A DNA stretch of 64,000 bases from Salinicola acroporae (GTDB taxonomy: Bacteria > Pseudomonadota > Gammaproteobacteria > Pseudomonadales > Halomonadaceae). The position numbers were made by a program, and so were the translations under genes. The stretch is from the NCBI RefSeq assembly GCF_003206615.1, contig NZ_PZJW01000002.1:231801-295800 (forward strand). The letters run 5' to 3'. The notes beneath the pieces are model-generated. The model did not search any database, had not been told where the DNA came from, and saw only the letters and a list, made by a program, of their open reading frames with translations. Positions 46,268 through 55,965 of this stretch are shown one piece after another (position 1 is the first letter of the stretch; each line of letters begins with the position of its first letter).

Positions 46268-47656
46268 TCAGCGCCGGTTGTCGGCGACGAACGCCTGCAC
46301 GGCTTTCAGCTCGGCAGGCAGTACGCTGTAGCGCTCTTCGCGCTCGAGCAGATCATCCATGTGCGGTGGTAGCGGCACGCCGGGAAACCCTGCCTTGACC
46401 ACCGCCTCGGCGAACTTGGCCGGATGCGCGGTCGCCAGCGTGATCATCGGCGTCACGGCATCGGCACGTGCGCGCTCCGCGGCCCGGTAACCGGTGGCGG
46501 TATGCGGGTCGAGCAGCTCCTTGGTGCGATGGTGCGCATCGCGGATCGCCTCGAGGATGGTGTCGTCGTCGACGCTGAAGCTCGAGAACTTCTCGCGCAG
46601 CCTGGCCAGAGGCGCGTCCGCCAGCACGGCCGGCTCCTGCTGGAAGCGTTCGAGCAGGTCGCGGACGGCGTCGCCGTCGCGGTCATAGGCATCGAACAGC
46701 AACCGTTCGAAATTCGACGACACCACGATATCCATGGACGGTGCCAGCGTCGCCGCCAATTCACGCTTGGAGAAGTCGTTGTCGGCGAGCGTACGGTGGA
46801 GAATGTCGTTGGCGTTGGTAGCGATGATGAACTGCTTCACCGGCAGGCCCATCTGACTCGCCATGTAGCCGGCGAAAAGGTTGCCGAAGTTGGCCGAGGG
46901 CACGCAGAAGCTGACCTCGCGATGCGGTGCCCCGAGCGCCACGCCGGCGGCCACGTAGTAGACGATCTGAGCCATGATCCGCGCCCAGTTGATCGAGTTG
47001 ACCGCCACCAGCCGCTCACCGTCGAGGAAGGCCTGGTCGGCGAAGCTCGCCTTGACCATCGCCTGGGCGTCGTCGAAGTTGCCCTCGATGGCGATGTTGA
47101 AGACGTTGTCCGCGAGCACCGTGGTCATCTGGCGTCGCTGCACCTCGGAGACCCGGTTGTGCGGATGCAGGATGAAGATGTCGAGGTGGTCGCAGTGGCG
47201 ACAGCCCTCGATCGCCGCCGAGCCGGTATCGCCGGAGGTGGCGCCCATGATCACCGCCCGTTCCCCGCGCTTGGCCAGGAAGTGGTCGAGGATGCGCCCC
47301 AGCAGTTGCAGCGCGACGTCCTTGAACGCCAGCGTCGGTCCGTGGAACAACTCAAGCAGGAAATGGTTGGCATCGAGCTGATTGAGTGGCACGACCGCAT
47401 CGTGACTGAAGGTCGCGTAGGCATCGCGCACCAGCTCACGGAAGGTCTCGTCATCAATCTCGCCGCCAACGAAGGGCTTCATTACACGGAAGGCGATCTC
47501 GGCGTAGGAGAGCCCAGCCATCGAGGCCAGTTCATCGGGCGAGAGCTGCGGCACATCTTCCGGTACGTAGAGGCCACCATCGGAGGCCATGCCGGTCAGC
47601 ACCACTTCCTCGAAATTCAGCGCCGGCGCCTTGCCGCGCGTACTGATATAACGCAT
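46268..47656 (-). CDS. thrC: Threonine synthase
   Basis: A 462-residue PLP enzyme converting O-phosphohomoserine to threonine. The N-terminus MRYISTRGKAPALNFEEVVLTG is typical of proteobacterial ThrC. The PLP-lysine lies in HGPTLAFKDVALQLLG (FKD), and GATSGDTGSAAIEG binds the cofactor phosphate. Length is normal for the class with the extended C-terminus. It follows hom by 79 bp on the same strand; that spacer has GAGCTTCGAGCC-like imperfect inverted sequences. Confidence 0.97.
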   Translation of the reverse strand: MRYISTRGKAPALNFEEVVLTGMASDGGLYVPEDVPQLSPDELASMAGLSYAEIAFRVMKPFVGGEIDDETFRELVRDAYATFSHDAVVPLNQLDANHFLLELFHGPTLAFKDVALQLLGRILDHFLAKRGERAVIMGATSGDTGSAAIEGCRHCDHLDIFILHPHNRVSEVQRRQMTTVLADNVFNIAIEGNFDDAQAMVKASFADQAFLDGERLVAVNSINWARIMAQIVYYVAAGVALGAPHREVSFCVPSANFGNLFAGYMASQMGLPVKQFIIATNANDILHRTLADNDFSKRELAATLAPSMDIVVSSNFERLLFDAYDRDGDAVRDLLERFQQEPAVLADAPLARLREKFSSFSVDDDTILEAIRDAHHRTKELLDPHTATGYRAAERARADAVTPMITLATAHPAKFAEAVVKAGFPGVPLPPHMDDLLEREERYSVLPAELKAVQAFVADNRR

Positions 47657-47735
47657 GTTTCACTCCGTGAGTGGCGAGCTTCGAGCCGCGAGTCCCGAGC
47701 TGATGTTGCTCGAAGCCCGTGACTCGTGGCTGCGA

Positions 47736-49052
47736 TTATTCCTGCTCGTCCAGCGACTCGACTCGGATTCGCGTCACCGGTCCGGCGATATCGGCCAGCG
47801 ACTCTAGCTGACGGATCGCCTCGTTCATGTGCTTCTCGCGGGTCCGGTGGGTCAGCAGGATGATCGGCACCAGTTCGCCTTCAGTGGCTTCCTTCTGGAT
47901 GATCGCCTCGATCGAGATACCCTGCTCGGCGAGGATCGTCGCCACCCGCGCCAGGACGCCGGGGCGATCCACCGCCAGCAACCTCAGATAGTACGCCGTG
48001 ACGATCTCTTCCATCGGCAGGATCGGCAGCGCGTTGGCCTCGTCGTTGACGCCGCTGAAGGCGAGGTAGGGCACCCGGTAGCTATGGGCGGTGGCGATGT
48101 TGCGGGCCACGTCGAGCAGATCGGCAACGACCGCCGAGGCGGTGGGCTCGGCGCCAGCGCCGGCACCGTAATAGAGCGTCGGCCCCACGGCATCGCCCAT
48201 CACGGCGATGGCGTTCTTGACCCCATGCACATTGGCCAGCAGCCGCTCCTTGGGGATCAACGTCGGATGAACGCGCAGCTCGACGCCGTTGTCGCCACGC
48301 CGGGTGATGCCCAGATGCTTGATGGTGTAGCCCAGGTTATCGGCCTGCTCGACGTCTTCGGCAGTGATCCGCGCAATGCCCTCGGTATAGGCGCGATCGA
48401 ACTGCAGCGGCACGCCGTAGGCGATGGAGGCGAGGATCGTCAGCTTGTGGGCGGCGTCGATACCCTCGACGTCGAAGGTCGGGTCGGCCTCGGCATAGCC
48501 CAGCGCCTGGGCTTCGGCGAGGACGTCCTCGAACGCCCGCCCTTCATCGCGCATATGGGTCAGGATGTAGTTGCCGGTACCGTTGATGATGCCGGCAAGC
48601 CACTGGATACGGTTGGCGCCGAGACCTTCGCGCAGCGACTTGATCACCGGAATGCCGCCGGCCACGGCCGCTTCGAAGGCGACGATGACCCCCTTCTTGT
48701 GGGCCGCGTGAAAGATCTCGTTGCCGTGGACGGCGATCAGTGCCTTGTTGGCGGTGACCACGTGCTTGCCGTTCTCGATCGCCGTCATCACCAGCTCTCG
48801 GGCGACGTCATAGCCGCCGATGAGTTCCACCAGCACATCGATATCGGGATTGCGTGCGACCTCGAAGATGTCACGCGTCACCTTGACCCCGGAGGTGTCG
48901 CAATCGGGATTGTCACGACGCGCACCCACCTGCTCGATGACGATGGGGCGACCCGCGCGCCGGGCGATCTCGTCGGCGTTGCGCGTCAGAACGTCGAAGG
49001 TGCCACCGCCCACGGTGCCCAGCCCGCAGATACCCACTCTCACCGGATCCAA
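47736..49052 (-). CDS. hom: Homoserine dehydrogenase
   Basis: A 438-residue NAD(P)-dependent enzyme that reduces aspartate semialdehyde to homoserine. The Rossmann motif GICGLGTVGGGTF is at residues 8-20. The NKALIAVHGNEI segment and the catalytic GIINGTGNYILTHM region follow. A C-terminal ACT domain (about 350-430, DRPGVLARVATILAEQGISIEAI) suggests feedback control by threonine. It is not fused to aspartokinase, as in Pseudomonas. hom-thrC form a threonine unit downstream of dsbC. Confidence 0.97.
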   Translation of the reverse strand: MDPVRVGICGLGTVGGGTFDVLTRNADEIARRAGRPIVIEQVGARRDNPDCDTSGVKVTRDIFEVARNPDIDVLVELIGGYDVARELVMTAIENGKHVVTANKALIAVHGNEIFHAAHKKGVIVAFEAAVAGGIPVIKSLREGLGANRIQWLAGIINGTGNYILTHMRDEGRAFEDVLAEAQALGYAEADPTFDVEGIDAAHKLTILASIAYGVPLQFDRAYTEGIARITAEDVEQADNLGYTIKHLGITRRGDNGVELRVHPTLIPKERLLANVHGVKNAIAVMGDAVGPTLYYGAGAGAEPTASAVVADLLDVARNIATAHSYRVPYLAFSGVNDEANALPILPMEEIVTAYYLRLLAVDRPGVLARVATILAEQGISIEAIIQKEATEGELVPIILLTHRTREKHMNEAIRQLESLADIAGPVTRIRVESLDEQE

Positions 49053-49229
49053 GATGTCGCTCTCCCCTGCTCGATTGTACTGGTCGCATCACCCCACGGA
49101 GCGGTGACCGCGGTCGCGGCACCTGTTCTTTGTCGAACGGATTTCATCCACAAAGCGCCCTGAAGGGCGGTCACGGTAGAAAGCCCAGCCCCCCTTGTCA
49201 AGCTGACTCGAGGGGATTCACGCCAGGCG

Positions 49230-49976
49230 TCAGCCGTCGCTGTCGGCATTCACGTCGAGCATCGCCGCCAGGCGCTTCGCCGGCAGGTAGCCGGGTACCA
49301 TTTTACCGTCGGGAAAGATGATCGCGGGCGTCCCCTGGATACCGGACTCGACACCGAGTCGGTACTGGGACGCAATTGGCGCATCGCAGTTTTTCGGCGC
49401 CTCCACCTCGTCACCGCGGAACGCAGCGCTCATCGCCTCGGAACGGTTGTCGGCACACCATACCTGGGCGAGCTGCCGTGCGGCGTCCGAACTGGGTCCC
49501 ATGCGCGGGAAGGCCAGGTAGTCTACCTCGATTCCCATGTCGTTGAGCTGGGACAGCTCGGCATGCAGCTTGTGACAGTAGGGGCAGGTGGGGTCGGTGA
49601 ACACGGTGAGCTTGGCCTTGACCTCGCCGGCCGGCTTGTAGATCACCCGCTGGTCCTCGGGAACAGCGTCGACCAGGGCCTTGCGGCGCTGGTTGGCGGC
49701 CTGTTCGGTCAGGTTGACCATGCCGTCATCGGCGTTTTCGTAGAGGTCGCCGACGATCAGGTACTGCCCGTCGGCGTCCGAATAGAGCGTGTTACCGCCG
49801 CGCAGGCGTACCTCGTAGAGCCCCGGCACCGGCGAGTCGTCGATGGCCTCGATCGGCAGCGGCTGGCCACCGTGGGCATTCAGCTTGTCGGCGAGGTCGG
49901 CGGGAGGCTCGGCTAACGCATTCGGCGCCAGAGCCACGCCCACCAGGGCAAGTGCGGACAGTAAACGACTTCTCAT
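49230..49976 (-). CDS. dsbC: Periplasmic thiol-disulfide isomerase DsbC
   Basis: A 248-residue periplasmic protein. The signal peptide (LLSALALVGVALAPNALA) precedes an N-terminal dimerisation domain (about 25-80). The thioredoxin domain has the active site CPYC in TDPTCPYCHKLHAEL and the cis-Pro segment GIQGTPAIIFPDG. It isomerises wrong disulfides, with DsbD as electron source. AAGAGG lies upstream of the ATG. The ATG is 2 bp after the xerD stop; xerD-dsbC coupling is conserved in Gammaproteobacteria. Confidence 0.96.
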   Translation of the reverse strand: MRSRLLSALALVGVALAPNALAEPPADLADKLNAHGGQPLPIEAIDDSPVPGLYEVRLRGGNTLYSDADGQYLIVGDLYENADDGMVNLTEQAANQRRKALVDAVPEDQRVIYKPAGEVKAKLTVFTDPTCPYCHKLHAELSQLNDMGIEVDYLAFPRMGPSSDAARQLAQVWCADNRSEAMSAAFRGDEVEAPKNCDAPIASQYRLGVESGIQGTPAIIFPDGKMVPGYLPAKRLAAMLDVNADSDG

Positions 49977-49978
49977 GT

Positions 49979-50866
49979 TCAACCTCTTGGGTGGTGTTGG
50001 GCGTGCAGCGCTTCCAGGCGCGCCTGGGCCACGTGGGTATAGATCTGCGTGGTCGACAGGTCACTGTGACCCAGCAGCAACTGTACGACACGTAAATTGG
50101 CCCCATGATTCAATAAATGGGTCGCGAAGGCGTGGCGAAGGGTGTGGGGTGACAGCGGCTTGTCGATGGCCGCCAGCTGGGCGTAGTGCTTGAGCCGGTA
50201 CCAGAAGGTCTGGCGGGTCATGAAACCGTCGTGCCGGCCGGGGAACAGCGGCGGCTGACGAATGTCCTGCATCAGCTCGTTGCGGCCTTGACGCAGATAG
50301 CGGTCGACCCAAGCCAAGGCCTCTTCCCCCAACGGCACGAGACGCTCCTTTTCACCCTTGCCACGCACCATCACGACCCCCTGGCGCAGGTTGATCGCGC
50401 TCAGGGTCAGCCCCACCAGTTCCGATACCCGCAACCCGCACGCGTAGAGCACTTCCAGCATGGCGCGATCACGCAACCCCAGCGCGGTCTCCACATCCGG
50501 CGCCAGCAGCAGGCGATCGACATCGTGCTCCTCGAGCGTCGATGGCAGTCCCGGCTGCACTCGCGGTGCCTGAACCTCCGCCAGCGGGTCGTGGCTCATC
50601 AGCCCTTCCGCCAGGGCCCAGCGGTAGAAGCGCCGCAGGCAGGAGAGCTGACGGGCGATGGAACGCGCATGGTAGCGCTCACGACAGACGTCGACGAACG
50701 CCACCAGCGTACTGTCGCCGGGCGCCAGCAGCCGTTCGTCCTGCGCTTCGAGATAACCGATCCAGGCCGTCAGATCCCGGCGATAGGCGCTCAGCGTATG
50801 CTCGCTGACGCCGCGCTCCAGCCACAGCGCATCGAGGAAGGCATCGCGTCGGTCGTGATCGTTCAT
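49979..50866 (-). CDS. xerD: Site-specific tyrosine recombinase XerD
   Basis: A 295-residue tyrosine recombinase that resolves chromosome dimers at dif with XerC. The N-terminal SAM-like domain (about 1-100) is followed by the catalytic domain. Catalytic residues are visible in LYACGLRVSELVGL (Arg), HTLRHAFATHLL (His, Arg), LLGHSDLSTTQIYTHV (His and nucleophilic Tyr). Adjacency to dsbC identifies it as XerD rather than XerC. It follows the rplS terminator by about 50 bp. Confidence 0.95.
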   Translation of the reverse strand: MNDHDRRDAFLDALWLERGVSEHTLSAYRRDLTAWIGYLEAQDERLLAPGDSTLVAFVDVCRERYHARSIARQLSCLRRFYRWALAEGLMSHDPLAEVQAPRVQPGLPSTLEEHDVDRLLLAPDVETALGLRDRAMLEVLYACGLRVSELVGLTLSAINLRQGVVMVRGKGEKERLVPLGEEALAWVDRYLRQGRNELMQDIRQPPLFPGRHDGFMTRQTFWYRLKHYAQLAAIDKPLSPHTLRHAFATHLLNHGANLRVVQLLLGHSDLSTTQIYTHVAQARLEALHAQHHPRG

Positions 50867-50916
50867 GCGACTCCGTGATGGAAGGGGCTATGTGGCCAAA
50901 AGCACCATCATAACGC

Positions 50917-50952
50917 GGAAACCCCGCGAGCCGAACGACTCGCGGGGTTTCC
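50917..50952 (-). terminator. Rho-independent terminator of the rpsP-rimM-trmD-rplS operon
   Basis: GGAAACCCCGCGAG / CTCGCGGGGTTTCC form a 14-bp perfect stem with an 8-nt loop, 45 bp after the rplS stop. The short TTTCC tail makes it less canonical than others here, but stem strength is high. Confidence 0.85.
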
Positions 50953-50996
50953 TGCGGACCAGCCAGATGCGCCTCCAGTCGGAGGCGCGGACCGGA

Positions 50997-51353
50997 TCAG
51001 CCCAGCTTTTCCTTGATGCGGGCAGACTTGCCGCTGCGCTCGCGGAGGTAGTAGAGCTTGGCCTGGCGCACGTCGCCGCGACGCTTGACTTCGATACCGG
51101 CCACCAGCGGGCTGTAGGTCTGGAAGGTACGCTCGACGCCGACACCGTGGGAGATCTTGCGCACGGTGAAGGCGGAGTTCAGGCCGCGGTTACGCTTGCC
51201 GATGACGACGCCTTCGAAAGCCTGGAGGCGCTCGCGGCTGCCTTCCACGACCTTGACCTGGACGACGATGGTATCGCCGGGCGCGAACGTCGGGATTTCC
51301 TTGCTCATCTGCTCGTTCTCGAGCGCCTGGATCACCTTGTTCTTGCTACTCAT
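50997..51353 (-). CDS. rplS: 50S ribosomal protein L19
   Basis: A 118-residue ribosomal protein at the 30S-50S interface. [22 protein letters not shown] and [29 protein letters not shown] are diagnostic. The open frame extends upstream to 51464, but the ATG at 51353 gives the standard length. It is the last gene of the rpsP-rimM-trmD-rplS operon, with 132 bp between trmD and rplS and a terminator downstream. Confidence 0.98.
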   Translation of the reverse strand: MSSKNKVIQALENEQMSKEIPTFAPGDTIVVQVKVVEGSRERLQAFEGVVIGKRNRGLNSAFTVRKISHGVGVERTFQTYSPLVAGIEVKRRGDVRQAKLYYLRERSGKSARIKEKLG

Positions 51354-51485
51354 GTCTTGCTCCTCGTTGAAGAAACACCCCTGGGGCGTTTCGTGATCCC
51401 GGCGCCCGTCCGACGAACGGTCGGGGCGGAATCGGACTCGTGGATGACACATGTCGACGGTCACTCTGTGCGAGAACCTACCGTC

Positions 51486-52265
51486 TCATGCACCGCCGTC
51501 GCGGGAGGACATGCTTCCCGCGGCGTGTTCGTCGATGAATTCGTCGAGCAGCTTGCGCTGTTCGCGATCCAACGTTCGGCTCTCCAGCATATCCGGGCGC
51601 CTGAGCCAGGTGCGCCCGAGGGATTGCTTCAATCGCCAGCGACGAATCAGCTCGTGATTGCCGCTGAGCAGGACGTCCGGGACACGATGGCCGTCGATCA
51701 CCTCGGGCCGCGTGTAGTGCGGGCAGTCCAGCAAGCCATCGGCGAACGAATCCTCGCTGGCCGAATCGCTGTGGCCCAGCACCCCGGGCACTTCCCGGGC
51801 CAGCGCATCGATCATCACCATGGCCGGCAGTTCGCCACCGCTGAGAACGTAGTCGCCGATCGACCACTCTTCATCGATATCGGCCTCGACCACGCGCTCG
51901 TCGATACCTTCATAACGACCCGCCACGACGATCAGCCCGTCACGCGTTGCCAACTCCCGCGCTCCAGCCTGATCCAGCCTGCGCCCCTGGGGAGACAGAT
52001 AGATCACGCTGGGCCGATGGCCGGCGGACTCGGCACCGGCGCGCGCCTCGGCCAACGCCCCGCGCAAGGTGTCGACCTTCATCAGCATGCCGGGGCCACC
52101 GCCATAGGGGCGGTCGTCCACCGTGCGGTGACGGTCGGTGGCGTAGTCCCGGGGATTCCAGAACGCCAGCTCCAGCAGCCCCCGCTCCACGGCGCGTCCG
52201 GTGACACCATGCCGGGTGATCGCCTCGAACATCTCCGGGAACAGGGATACGACACCAATCCACAC
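51486..52265 (-). CDS. trmD: tRNA (guanine-37-N1)-methyltransferase TrmD
   Basis: A 259-residue SPOUT methyltransferase forming m1G37 in tRNAs, which prevents +1 frameshifting. The N-terminus [16 protein letters not shown], the [14 protein letters not shown] loop and the trefoil-knot SAM site ([13 protein letters not shown], then [16 protein letters not shown]) are all present. It lies 79 bp after rimM in the canonical ribosomal protein operon. Confidence 0.98.
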   Translation of the reverse strand: MWIGVVSLFPEMFEAITRHGVTGRAVERGLLELAFWNPRDYATDRHRTVDDRPYGGGPGMLMKVDTLRGALAEARAGAESAGHRPSVIYLSPQGRRLDQAGARELATRDGLIVVAGRYEGIDERVVEADIDEEWSIGDYVLSGGELPAMVMIDALAREVPGVLGHSDSASEDSFADGLLDCPHYTRPEVIDGHRVPDVLLSGNHELIRRWRLKQSLGRTWLRRPDMLESRTLDREQRKLLDEFIDEHAAGSMSSRDGGA

Positions 52266-52344
52266 GGTACGCTTCTCCTACCCGTTGCCGAACGCTGGCT
52301 CTCACCGACCTGGACAGCGGCACCGGGTGCCAGCCCTGACATCG

Positions 52345-52944
52345 TCAGAAAGCGGGGTCCCAATCGACGATCATGGCGCGATCGGCCAGATCGACCTGAA
52401 CGATGACGTCGTCAGGCAGGAACGGCAGCAGCCGCTCGCGATCGTCGAGACTCCCCTCGGAGGGCCTGACCACCAGCACATCGTTGGCACCGGTCTCGAA
52501 CAAGTGATCGACGCGCCCCAGCTTGACGCCGTCGCGGGTCACCACGTCGAGCCCTTCCAACTGATGCCAGTAATATTCGCCGCTATCCAGTTCGGGTAGC
52601 GCCGTCTTTTCCACCGCCACATCGGCACCGGCCCACTGCTCGGCCAGTTCCCGCGTGTCGATACCTTCCAGTCGCACCACCAGACCCTTGCCCTGCGGCC
52701 GCGCCTCGAGCAGACGCCGCGACTGCTGCTGCCCCCGCATCGACAGTATCCACATCGGATAATCGAAGATGCCCTGGGCCGGGCTGGTGTACGAGTAGAC
52801 CTTGAGCCACCCTTTCACGCCGTGCGGACTGGTCAATCGACCCAGCACCACCAGTTGCGTCTCGTCACCCTGCATAGGCATGTCCTGCTCGGAATCTTTC
52901 GGCAAGGTTTCACCCGACAGTGTCTTGCGAGCCGCCTGCGGCAT
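52345..52944 (-). CDS. rimM: 16S rRNA processing / 30S maturation factor RimM
   Basis: A 199-residue factor that assists 30S head assembly with S19. GRLTSPHGVKGWLKVYSYT marks the N-terminal RimM domain; the PRC-barrel C-terminal domain includes YYWHQLEGLDVVTRDG and LLPFLPDDVIVQVDL. The first about 22 residues are probably non-conserved. ATGs at 52881 and 52875 would give a shorter protein starting just before the domain, and the true start could be either. It is 11 bp after rpsP if started at 52944. Confidence 0.93.
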   Translation of the reverse strand: MPQAARKTLSGETLPKDSEQDMPMQGDETQLVVLGRLTSPHGVKGWLKVYSYTSPAQGIFDYPMWILSMRGQQQSRRLLEARPQGKGLVVRLEGIDTRELAEQWAGADVAVEKTALPELDSGEYYWHQLEGLDVVTRDGVKLGRVDHLFETGANDVLVVRPSEGSLDDRERLLPFLPDDVIVQVDLADRAMIVDWDPAF

Positions 52945-52955
52945 GACGATCGAAC

Positions 52956-53207
52956 TCAGGCCTGGGCCTTGCGAGCTTCTTTGACCAGCTCGGCGACGCG
53001 ATCGGAGACCTGTGCACCCTGGGACTGCCAGTGGGTGATACGGTCCAGATCGACACGCAGGCGCTCTTCCTGGCCGCGGGCGACCGGGTTGAAGAAGCCG
53101 ACGCGCTCGATGAAGCGTCCATCGCGAGAAACGCGAGAATCGCTGACGGTCAGGTGATAGAAGGGACGCTTCTTGGCGCCACCACGTGCCAGACGAATGG
53201 TTACCAT
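52956..53207 (-). CDS. rpsP: 30S ribosomal protein S16
   Basis: An 83-residue ribosomal protein with [25 protein letters not shown] at the N-terminus (quoted motif: [13 protein letters not shown]) and the [10 protein letters not shown] segment typical of S16. It heads the rpsP-rimM-trmD-rplS operon. ffh lies 135 bp upstream on the same strand, as in E. coli relatives. Confidence 0.98.
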   Translation of the reverse strand: MVTIRLARGGAKKRPFYHLTVSDSRVSRDGRFIERVGFFNPVARGQEERLRVDLDRITHWQSQGAQVSDRVAELVKEARKAQA

Positions 53208-53342
53208 TGCGTTGATAATCCTTCGGTTAAGTTAATCGTTACGCCACGAAATCGAGTCTTCTCGGACACTCGCCCGAGACGAAGACGCAGCATTCTACGG
53301 AAAACACCGTGTATTGGAAACCTTTTGTTGCGGGTGGGCGAG

Positions 53343-54740
53343 TCAGCGCCGGGGGAAACCGCCGCCGCCCATGCCACCCATCCCGCCGGGGCCTCCGCCC
53401 CCCATCATGCCGGACATGCCGCGCATCATCTTCTGCATACCGCCCTTCTGGCCGGCTTTCTTCATCATCTTCTGCATCTGCTTGTGCTGCTTGAGCAGTC
53501 GATTGAGATCGGGCACCTGCAGCCCCGCGCCCATGGCGATACGCCGCTTGCGCGAGCCGTTGATGATCTCGGGCTTGCGGCGCTCCTGCGGGGTCATCGA
53601 GTTGATCAGCGACTCGAGCTTGCCGAACTCCTGCTCGGCGCCCTTGTTCTGGGCCATCTCCGCCATCTGCCCCATGCCCGGCAGCTTGGACATCAGGCCA
53701 CCCATGCCGCCCATCTTCTTGAGCTGCTGCAACTGGTCGCGGAAGTCCTCGAGATCGAACCCCTGGCCCTTCTTGACCTTCTTGGCCAGCCGCTCGGCCT
53801 TGCCCTTGTCGACGTTGCGCTCGGCCTCCTCGATCAGCGACAACACGTCGCCCATGCCGAGAATGCGTGAGGCCACGCGATCGGGATGAAACGGCTCGAG
53901 GGCGTCGACCTTCTCGCCCATCCCCATGAACTTGATCGGCTTGCCGGTGATATGACGCACCGACAGCGCCGCGCCGCCGCGCGCGTCACCGTCGGCCTTG
54001 GTCAGGATGACCCCGGTCAGCGGCAGCGCGTCATGGAACGCCTTGGCGGTGTTGGCGGCGTCCTGACCGGTCATGGCGTCGACGACGAACAGTGTTTCCT
54101 GAGGCTGGATCGCCTGATTCAGGGCCTGGATCTCCGCCATCATCGCCTCGTCCACCGCCAGCCGGCCGGCGGTGTCGACGATCACCACGTCGTGGAACTG
54201 GATCCTGGCGTGCTTGATCGCCGCCTCGGCGATCGCCACCGGCTGCTGGGCGCTGGTCGACGGGAAGAAATCGACCTCCACTTCCCTCGCCAGCGTCTCG
54301 AGCTGATCGATGGCCGCCGGCCGGTAGACGTCGGCGGAGACCACCAGCACTTTCTTGTGCTCGCGCTCGCGCAGGTACTTGGCCAGCTTGGCGACGGAAG
54401 TGGTTTTGCCCGCGCCCTGCAGGCCGGCCATCAGCACGACGGCGGGCGTGCCCTTGAGCGTCAGCGCCTCGTTGGCCTGGCCCATGATCGACTCCAGCTC
54501 CTGCTGGACGATCTTGACGAACTGCTGACCCGGCGAAAGGCTCTTGGAGACTTCCTGCCCGACCGCGCGTTCGCGCACCCGGTCGACGAAGTCCTTGACC
54601 ACCGGCAGCGCGACATCGGCTTCGAGCAGCGCCCGACGGACTTCGCGCAGCGTGTCCTTGATGTTGTCTTCGGTCAGACGCGCCTGGCCGGTGATCGACT
54701 TGAGCGTCTGCGACAGGCGATTGGAGAGACTTTCGAACAT
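53343..54740 (-). CDS. ffh: Signal recognition particle protein Ffh
   Basis: A 465-residue SRP GTPase. The N domain (about 1-90) is followed by G motifs: GLQGAGKTT near residue 108, DTAGRLAVDE, and TKADGDARGG. The C-terminal M domain is Met-rich, with many GMGG/MMKK segments, and ends in GGGFPRR. It binds 4.5S RNA and signal sequences and docks on FtsY (2.9-4.4 kb here). The ATG at 54740 gives the family N-terminus MFESLSNRL and has GGAGCG upstream. Confidence 0.97.
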   Translation of the reverse strand: MFESLSNRLSQTLKSITGQARLTEDNIKDTLREVRRALLEADVALPVVKDFVDRVRERAVGQEVSKSLSPGQQFVKIVQQELESIMGQANEALTLKGTPAVVLMAGLQGAGKTTSVAKLAKYLREREHKKVLVVSADVYRPAAIDQLETLAREVEVDFFPSTSAQQPVAIAEAAIKHARIQFHDVVIVDTAGRLAVDEAMMAEIQALNQAIQPQETLFVVDAMTGQDAANTAKAFHDALPLTGVILTKADGDARGGAALSVRHITGKPIKFMGMGEKVDALEPFHPDRVASRILGMGDVLSLIEEAERNVDKGKAERLAKKVKKGQGFDLEDFRDQLQQLKKMGGMGGLMSKLPGMGQMAEMAQNKGAEQEFGKLESLINSMTPQERRKPEIINGSRKRRIAMGAGLQVPDLNRLLKQHKQMQKMMKKAGQKGGMQKMMRGMSGMMGGGGPGGMGGMGGGGFPRR

Positions 54741-55057
54741 GAAACGCTCCGGGCAGCGATGCCTGGCATCACAGAGGCTCGAACTCGAGCTCGCGACGCC
54801 ACTGGAAAGGAATGTGGCCAGCATTATACGCATGGATGCAGCCAGGCTCCATGCAGCGGGGTGCCACCAGTCGATGGCTGGGCGAGTTGGCGGTGATTGG
54901 GTATAGTGGCGGCGAAACGCGATGGCCTATCATTCAGGATCCGTTGCCGCTTGTAAGGCCGCGCTGAAGCGGCAACCGCTCCAGGCGCATCCGCATCTCG
55001 CACTCTTTTCATCGTCATGGCGGCTGCTCGAAGACCGCCCACGAGGCCAAAACACCG
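54741..55057. promoter_or_regulatory. Divergent ffh / ypjD intergenic region
   Basis: This 317-bp spacer between divergent genes contains TATAGT at 54902-54907 on the plus strand, a fair -10 without a matched -35. No tRNA, small RNA gene or palindrome longer than 6 bp was recognised, and no open frame is credible. Confidence 0.35.
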
Positions 55058-55861
55058 ATGCCGGCGCTTCCTTTCGCCCTTGTCGCTATTGCCTGTTATC
55101 TCGCCGCCGGACTATGGCAGAGCCTGAGCCTTGCCCGACGGGTCGCCGAACGCCCGACCTGGGTACGCAGCGCCGGGTTGGTCGCGCTGGGCTGCCACAC
55201 CTTCATCGTCGCCCTGGCCATCATCGGCCCGCACGGCCTGCATCTGGGGCTGACCCAGAGTGCCGCACTGGTGGGCTGGCTGGTCGTGGCGCTGCTGCTG
55301 GCCGCCAGCCTGTTCAAGCCCGTGCTCAACGCCGGCGTCTGCGTTTTCCCGCTGGCCGCCATCACCATCGTCGGCGTGGTCGGCATGCCCAGCCGGATGA
55401 TCGAGTCCGGGGTCTCCCCCGGCCTCTATTTCCATATCCTCAGTTCGATCGCCGCGTTCTCCTTCCTGGCCATTGCCGCGGTCCAGGCCGCGCTGCTCGG
55501 GTTTCAGCACCACGCCCTGAAGCGCCGCCAGACCAGCGGCATCGTGCAGGTACTGCCGCCGCTGACCCGCATGGAGCAACTGCTGTTCGAGCTGATCTGG
55601 TGCGGCATGCTGCTGCTGACGGTCGCCATCGTCAGCGGGTTCGTGTTCGTCGACAACCTGTTCGCCCAGCACCTGGCCCACAAGACCATCCTGTCGCTGC
55701 TGGCGTGGCTGATATTCGCCGGCCTGTTGGCGGGGCATCATCTTCTCGGCTGGCGCGGACCCAAGGCGGTACGCTGGACGCTGGCCGGTGCCGCGATGCT
55801 GGTACTGGCGTTCTTCGGCACCAAGTTCATGCTCGAATACATCTTCCATTACAACGCCTGA
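55058..55861 (+). CDS. ypjD: Inner-membrane protein of the YpjD / cytochrome c assembly (CcsA-like) family
   Basis: A 267-residue integral membrane protein with eight hydrophobic segments. The conserved His in GPGLYFHILSSIAAF and the WCGMLLLTVAIVSGF and HKTILSLLAWLIF segments match the CcsA/ResC-like fold of the YpjD family. CcsA proteins handle haem in cytochrome c maturation, but YpjD itself lacks an assigned role. It is located divergently from ffh and just upstream of a CorB/CorC-type gene, the same order as in E. coli. Confidence 0.9.
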   Translation: MPALPFALVAIACYLAAGLWQSLSLARRVAERPTWVRSAGLVALGCHTFIVALAIIGPHGLHLGLTQSAALVGWLVVALLLAASLFKPVLNAGVCVFPLAAITIVGVVGMPSRMIESGVSPGLYFHILSSIAAFSFLAIAAVQAALLGFQHHALKRRQTSGIVQVLPPLTRMEQLLFELIWCGMLLLTVAIVSGFVFVDNLFAQHLAHKTILSLLAWLIFAGLLAGHHLLGWRGPKAVRWTLAGAAMLVLAFFGTKFMLEYIFHYNA

Positions 55862-55965
55862 GCGCTCGCCCGGCCGGAAACTCAGTCGCGCGGTCATCGG
55901 CCGCGTTGACAGGCTCCGGTTAACGCCCTACAACAACCTGACAACTCCATGAGGAATTCTCCGCC

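Noticed and set aside
47657..47735. Imperfect GAGCTTCGAGCC repeats between hom and thrC
   Set aside because: The half-repeats are too short and degenerate to call a REP element from a single occurrence.
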